From the NCBI GenBank assembly GCA_963700195.1, contig CAVOWQ010000012.1, forward strand, positions 84,560 through 148,559: a stretch of DNA of 64,000 nucleotides, given 5' to 3'. The position numbers were made by a program, and so were the translations under genes. The notes beneath the pieces were generated by a model. That model ran no database searches. It worked only from the letters and a program-made list of their open reading frames with translations, and was not told the DNA's origin. Source of the DNA: AP-15 sp963700195. Its GTDB lineage: Bacteria; Pseudomonadota; Alphaproteobacteria; ATCC43930; CGMCC-115725. Numbering within the stretch: the stretch's first letter is position 1; every line of letters begins with the position of its first letter. Of the stretch, positions 60,297-64,000 are shown in pieces.

Positions 60297-60602
60297 TTAG
60301 CCGCTCTTCAGATTGGACTGGTCGGCCGGGTGGGGCGGAGGCAGTTTCTGAGCCCGACGGCGGCCCCGACGCGAGGTATCCTTCCACAGCGGCGGCAGCT
60401 CGCGGGGCCCCCGCGCCCAATCAACCATCGGGCGTTGATCGGCCGGACACCTCCGGACGGCAGCGGAAAACAACAGCATTTCGCGCCGCCCGTCATCGAG
60501 ATCCTCGGGTAATGGCCAGATAACGCGTGGCACGCGCGCCTGCCTCCAAAAACACAGTCGTAGGCCTCCCGGGCGGCGCATCGAGAGTCTCTCGGCCGGC
60601 AT
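60297..60602 (-). pseudogene. Remnant of an IS21-family transposase (istA)
   Basis: The frame contains WPLPEDLDDGRREMLLF followed by ADQRPMVDWARGPREL and LWKD. This resembles the IstA pattern WPLPEDLDDxxLExxLF, then PDWxxxHREL and LLWxEY. The N-terminal HTH part is mostly lost (only ERLSMRR-like residues remain) and the later parts are scrambled. I read it as a decayed fragment. The interval 60084-60296 next to it has no gene. Confidence 0.5.
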
Positions 60603-60909
60603 CCCGTTCCCCGCGTTTTCAGCAGGGCGACCTACCTTTTGGGGTTGAGAACTGTCAGCGACGCCGACCGCTACACCATCATGCCGGGCTGATCACGATC
60701 ACCGGATTGGGATATCCCACTCAACCGGGGTCCGTTATGGTTTGCTGGCTTCGCGCGTGCAAAGCCAGGTCCAGCACGGCCGCTTGGATACGCCCAAGTC
60801 CCCCGCGCTAATGGCGCCGAGAAAGTCACCAGCGTCCGCGGGCACAAGATCGATGGCGTCGTTGAGCTGGCCGCATCGGCCGTCCGACCGATTTCCGACT
60901 AAATATGGA
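60603..60909. other. Interval without a supported gene
   Basis: Only short frames in both directions, none with a recognisable motif. It lies between the istA remnant and an unknown gene and may be further mobile-element debris. Confidence 0.3.
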
Positions 60910-61647
60910 TCATGGTTCAATAACAGTGTCACTTTCGTTCGTCCATCCCAGCGTGTTATATGCCACCTTCAACTTATGTTTCATCCAGCTGGGAGACGGG
61001 TGAGTGATGTCGTCTGGTTCGGAGCGAAACTGCTCCAATACCTTGTCTTTTATCTGCTCTCTACTAAACTTGGGTTTTGCTTTAACGGTGATCCTTAGAA
61101 CGTCAATCCAGAACTTGTCGCTGTCAAGCGGGTATCTTCCACCTTTCCCCTTTTTTGAAACTTGGGGGGCGATAAGCTTTGCAGCTTCATCCTTCGCAAC
61201 ATAGACAAGGGCATCGTACGCAGTCTCATCTAAAATTGCCAGGAGTCGATCGACTAGCCCGCGGTACAATCCTATTCTTGTACCAATGTCTTGGGTCCAA
61301 GAAAAATGCAAGTCGCGTAACCATTCAAAGTCGCATACTCTATCAAACTCCTCTTTGTCACCACTAAGCACACTCTCAAGAGCGTTTCGGAGGACGCCGG
61401 TTGCGGCGTGAGCAGCAAACTGCAACGGTATCCTGAATTTTCGGGAACGCCACTTTCCGTTTCTGTGACGGCGCACCCAAAAGTCGGTCTCATTGATCCT
61501 TTTCCATATTTCAACTGGAACATCCACCCGAAGCGTGTTGTTAAACAACAGCACGAACCCCGTAAGCGCGCCTTCTTGCAATGCTTGAAGCAACACCCCT
61601 TCTCTCTCATTTTTATTGTTGTATAGGTCTTTCGCAACCTGATTCAA
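60910..61647 (-). CDS. Island hypothetical protein
   Basis: 245 aa, starting at a TTG. Codon use is clearly richer in A/T than the core genes. The sequence is charged and helical: EVLSGDKEEFD-like blocks (LESVLSGDKEEFDRVCDFEWL), DEAAKLIAPQVSKKGKGGRYPLDSDKFWIDVLRITVKAKPKF and a C-terminal PSWMKHKLKVAYNTLGW. The C-terminal part looks like a small DNA- or RNA-binding helical domain, but this is a guess from composition. No family recognised. Confidence 0.65.
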   Translation of the reverse strand: MNQVAKDLYNNKNEREGVLLQALQEGALTGFVLLFNNTLRVDVPVEIWKRINETDFWVRRHRNGKWRSRKFRIPLQFAAHAATGVLRNALESVLSGDKEEFDRVCDFEWLRDLHFSWTQDIGTRIGLYRGLVDRLLAILDETAYDALVYVAKDEAAKLIAPQVSKKGKGGRYPLDSDKFWIDVLRITVKAKPKFSREQIKDKVLEQFRSEPDDITHPSPSWMKHKLKVAYNTLGWTNESDTVIEP

Positions 61648-62124
61648 TAGCTACCGCGTTTCCATCTTCGCTCCCTTATAAACGTGAAAGACCGTCAATT
61701 ATCGGATCGAGGCGTTAACGAAATCTCGAAGCGGAGAGTTATCACGATCTCGGCCGGCTATGGCTTCGATGAACGGAGCCGCAAACACGAGGCGGCAGGT
61801 CGCTCTCCGAGATAGTCGTGACGGCGGGTCAGACCGCCCGGGGGAAGTTCCTGCCGCGCTGAGAATATGCGTTGACTGATCGCAGAGGCGAGGGCGCGCT
61901 GTCGAGGGCACCGAGACCGCAAAGCCACGCCTGATTCCGTTTTTTCCATTAATTGAAAAGTGAAGTGCGATCCGGTGATCCGGCCTCACAGATTCCTGGA
62001 CCGACTGATTTCGGCTCGCTTCCCCGCGGCAGCCCGTGGAACGCGTACTTGCCGTATCTGACGTCCGATTTCCAAAAAATAAAACTGTAAAGCATCTCCA
62101 TGAACGAATGCATGGAACAAAGCA
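61648..62124. other. Interval without a supported gene
   Basis: About 475 bases of mixed composition between the minus-strand hypothetical gene and the Rep-like gene. The frames seen are short and lack ribosome binding sites. It may hold the divergent control region for the two neighbours, particularly the A/T-rich part near 62070-62120. Confidence 0.3.
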
Positions 62125-62619
62125 ATGTCACGAAGAATATTTATACCCTCCGAAGGGTACTCACAGCACAAACAATTGGCTGACTCCTATTTCGCTTTTT
62201 TCTGTCAACAGGATGTCGATTTATGGGTCACTCTAAATTTCAATCAAGAACGTTCGAAAAATGCCGTCCGACATCAGTTCAGGGCGTTGCTTGCGCGTGT
62301 CGACCGCGAGCACCTTGGGCCTCGATGGTGTCGCAAACATGCCGACGAGCGAACATTTGCGATAGGCGTAATCGAAAACCCACAGTCTAATATCCACCTT
62401 CATGCGTTGTGGAGAATGCCTGGCCAAGTTCGGAAATCCAACCATGGCGCCCAGGCACATTCCATAAAGGCCCATTGGCATAAACTCCAGCCCGCTGGCT
62501 CTTGCTTTATCAGACCTATCGAAGATTTAGGAGCGGCTCGATATATGTGTAAACAATTGCACCGCAGTGGTCACATCGAAGATTGCCTCATCTTATCGAC
62601 GGAATTTTACAACAGTTAA
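62125..62619 (+). CDS. HUH-type Rep-like protein (rolling-circle initiator fold candidate)
   Basis: 164 aa. Three motifs are in the order expected for rolling-circle Rep proteins: VDLWVTLNFN (motif 1, hydrophobic strand), NPQSNIHLHALWRMPG (motif 2, His-Leu-His), and GAARYMCKQLHRSG (motif 3, Tyr-x-x-Lys with the catalytic Tyr). Between them lies a helical part with many basic residues. It is shorter than most plasmid Reps and could be a phage-type or inovirus-like Rep or a HUH transposase relative. Codon use is A/T-richer than the core genome. No clear ribosome binding site at the chosen ATG. Confidence 0.55.
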   Translation: MSRRIFIPSEGYSQHKQLADSYFAFFCQQDVDLWVTLNFNQERSKNAVRHQFRALLARVDREHLGPRWCRKHADERTFAIGVIENPQSNIHLHALWRMPGQVRKSNHGAQAHSIKAHWHKLQPAGSCFIRPIEDLGAARYMCKQLHRSGHIEDCLILSTEFYNS

Positions 62620-62790
62620 ATCAGTCCAAACATTAGCAGGTGGCTGGTTTCGAAAATCAGCCGTCTGTCTAATTTGTCCAGCATCTTTTTTCCGACGCCA
62701 AAAGTGTAAATGCAATCATACAATGGCACGACCCGGGACCATCTTGCCGCGCTGATGCGATGTTCCGACTTGCCTACATAGACATAAAGG

Positions 62791-62813
62791 GTGAGCTCAA
62801 TAATTGAGCTCAC
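62791..62813. repeat. Perfect 23-base palindrome
   Basis: GTGAGCTCAAT, a single A, then ATTGAGCTCAC: eleven perfectly paired bases each side. Possible operator, recombination site or hairpin. It lies 170 bases after the Rep-like gene. Confidence 0.6.
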
Positions 62814-63049
62814 ATTGCAGAGAATTTATCCAATGGGTATTTGGATCGGGGTTGTTAGAAAATTTACATGGATGATTGAGAACAATCTATTCCGGTCCGG
62901 AATTCGATAGCAACCGCTGTAATTCTATTACGCTATCCACAAGAAGGATTATATGTTCTCTTGCGGCAGAATGTTGCGCGGGTCATTTATCACTTCGCAT
63001 CGAGCGGAGCTCGAAAAATTACGGTGAGCAATGGCGTCGAGCGACAGGC

Positions 63050-63111
63050 GGTCGCTTCAGCGACCCTAAGTGGCGCGAGCGCCAGGCTCAACCGAGATCG
63101 CGTAGCGATCT
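63050..63111. other. Cluster of three consecutive hairpins
   Basis: GGTCGC-TTCA-GCGACC (63050-63065), TGGCGC-GA-GCGCCA (63071-63084) and AGATCGC-GTA-GCGATCT (63095-63111) follow each other within 62 bases. All three stems are perfect. Such tandem stem-loops occur at replication origins of rolling-circle elements and in structured RNAs. Confidence 0.55.
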
Positions 63112-63318
63112 AAATTCACGGCAATTTCAATTCGACTTCGGCAATCCCTACTATGTGGAACTTTGAAGGCCGTTAAATCGAGTAAAAACAAAACCTGCTC
63201 AACCCGTAGCATTCGAACGAATTTCGGTTAGGGGAAGCTTCTAACCATAGTCAAGGGTAGGTGGGACTTCCTTGCTAACCCGATCATCACGAACACGCAG
63301 AGATGAGGAGTCAATTCG

Positions 63319-63465
63319 ATGAGCGCACGTTACGCCCGCAAATCTTCAAGCAAGCATCGGTCGAAGCCGTCCAGCTCGAACGGGACTAACGTTCCACGTG
63401 ATCTGGGACTGGCAAAGGCGCTAAAGGAGGTGGCAAAGTCGCTGCCAGAGGACGTTAGCTGTCAA
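63319..63465 (+). pseudogene. 5' part of a small gene cut by the IS21 element
   Basis: GAGGAG precedes the ATG at 63319. About 49 codons (MSARYARKSSSKHRSKPSSS, basic and Ser-rich, then LGLAKALKEVAKSLPEDVS) look genuine. After about 63460 the frame enters IS21 end sequence. No family recognised; the basic start hints at a nucleic-acid-binding protein. Confidence 0.45.
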
Positions 63466-63527
63466 ACGGCAAGCAATCGGGACCCCGGATCGGCATCGAA
63501 AAAGGACCCCTCACCGGCGTTGGGGCA

Positions 63528-63635
63528 GGCTTGTCCCGGTAGCGAACAGGAGGGTCCCGCGCGCGTCGCGCAGTGCCCTCACGAGCGACGGAGCGGCGCG
63601 CGTGGGAGGTGCCTGTTTGCCCACCGGGACAAGCC
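63528..63635. repeat. Long imperfect inverted repeat beside istB
   Basis: GGCTTGTCCCGGT (63528-63540) pairs with ACCGGGACAAGCC (63623-63635). Inside it AACAGG pairs with CCTGTT, and GTCCCGCGCGC pairs loosely with GCGCGCGTGGGA. The whole folds into a hairpin of about 108 bases between the istB stop and the IS end. Confidence 0.6.
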
Positions 63636-63645
63636 GGGGTGGCAC

Positions 63646-64000
63646 TCAGGCGCGGTGTTTGAACCGCCAGCTCTCGTTGCCGGTTTCGATGATTTCGCAG
63701 TGATGGGTCAGGCGGTCGAGGAGCGCGGTTGTCATCTTGGCGTCGCCAAACACACTGGGCCAATCGCCAAAGGCCAGGTTGGTCGTGATGATGACCGAAG
63801 TGCGCTCCTATAGCCGGCTGATCAGATGAAAGAGCAGCTGGCCGCCAGCCTGAGCGAAGGGCAGGTAGCCGAGTTCGTCGAGAATGATGAAGTCCATGCG
63901 CGTGAGATATTCGGCGAGGCGCCCTTGCCGGCTGGCGCGGGCTTCGCTTTCCAGCCGATTAACGAGATCGACGACGGTATAAAAGCGGCCCCTGGCGCCG
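63646..64000 (-). pseudogene. istB: IS21 helper ATPase IstB, 3' part, with an internal stop
   Basis: The visible C-terminal 118 codons read VVDLVNRLESEARASRQGRLAEYLTRM, DFIILDELGYLPFAQAGGQLLFHLISRL (Walker B region ILDE), then TAG at 63808-63810, then ERTSVIITTNLAFGDWPSVFGDAKMTTALLDRLTHHCEIIETGNESWRFKHRA and TGA. In IstB the position of the TAG is a Tyr (SRLYERTS). The copy is therefore inactivated by one substitution, or misread. The start is outside the window. Confidence 0.85.

Larger units (their letters stand above)
62620..63318. other. Gene-poor interval with palindromes
   Basis: About 700 bases of lower GC after the Rep-like gene. A 96 codon frame at 62876-63166 exists, but it runs through the hairpin cluster and has no recognisable features, so I do not call it. 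The interval holds the perfect palindrome at 62791 and three hairpins at 63050-63111. Confidence 0.4.
63460..64000. mobile_element. IS21-family insertion sequence, one end
   Basis: The element runs off the right edge. Its outer end is placed near TGTCAAACGG at 63460-63470, followed by GGGACCCCGGATCGGCATCG and AAAAAGGACCCCTC, the multiple GGGACCCC-type words common in IS21 termini. The istB gene reads away from the window edge toward this end. The exact terminus and target duplication cannot be fixed without the other end. Confidence 0.6.

Noticed and set aside
60171..60512. 113-codon plus-strand frame in the island
   Set aside because: Antisense to the istA remnant, mixed composition, no motif.
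62876..63166. 96-codon frame after the Rep-like gene
   Set aside because: Runs through the hairpin cluster, has no ribosome binding site and no protein-like pattern.

Overview
The window is a high-GC stretch of an alphaproteobacterial chromosome. The gene order mraZ-rsmH-ftsL-ftsI-murE-murF-mraY-ftsW-murG-murC-murB-ddl-ftsQ-ftsA-ftsZ-lpxC-bamD is the Alphaproteobacteria division and cell wall (dcw) layout. The FtsZ C-terminal peptide, SdhAF4, the RNase P RNA and the interspersed palindromic repeats fit that class. A Rhodospirillales-like host is my guess; I cannot fix the genus.

Layout. 1-18.9 kb: dcw cluster on the minus strand, packed with 4-base stop/start overlaps. 19.1-19.5 kb: rnpB (RNase P RNA). 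19.7-33.1 kb: accessory metabolism (NHL-repeat protein, cyclase-family hydrolase, SDR, aldo/keto reductase, N-formylglutamate amidohydrolase, phenylalanine 4-hydroxylase, an otsB-otsA-glk trehalose/glucose set, an SMR transporter and a CoA-transferase). 33.2-38.1 kb: sdhAF4, then DUF1445, DUF4392, murL and murD2. 38.1-41.7 kb: small proteins, GST, tRNA-Ala, yggT, DUF167, nnrU and an alpha/beta hydrolase. 41.9-48.3 kb: a broken M15-like gene, a large winged-helix/cyclase/ATPase/TPR regulator and a row of exported proteins. 48.6-57.7 kb: ThDP enzyme, GST, SPFH protein, hydratase, DedA, NAD synthetase and SDR. 57.7 kb to the end: two tRNA loci, one only a 3' fragment beside a tyrosine recombinase, then a genomic island of lower GC with unknown cargo, an HUH-like Rep protein, palindromes and IS21 remnants.

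How the genes work together. The dcw cluster makes lipid II and the divisome but has no murD between mraY and ftsW; only about 170 bp remain there, mostly a palindromic repeat. About 25 kb away an operon carries murD2 and murL. MurD2 adds L-Glu to UDP-MurNAc-L-Ala and MurL epimerises that residue to D-Glu, so free D-glutamate is not needed. The two genes just upstream (DUF1445 and DUF4392) match the two domains of D-glutamate cyclase, which would destroy free D-glutamate. This rewired D-Glu route is the most interesting system in the window.

Caution. About 20 genes, including essential ones (ftsA, murB, ftsI, nadE), are broken by single-base indels with the conserved protein continuing in the next frame. 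Most can be repaired by removing one base. I read these mainly as sequence or assembly errors, so the affected coordinates describe the whole gene across frames.
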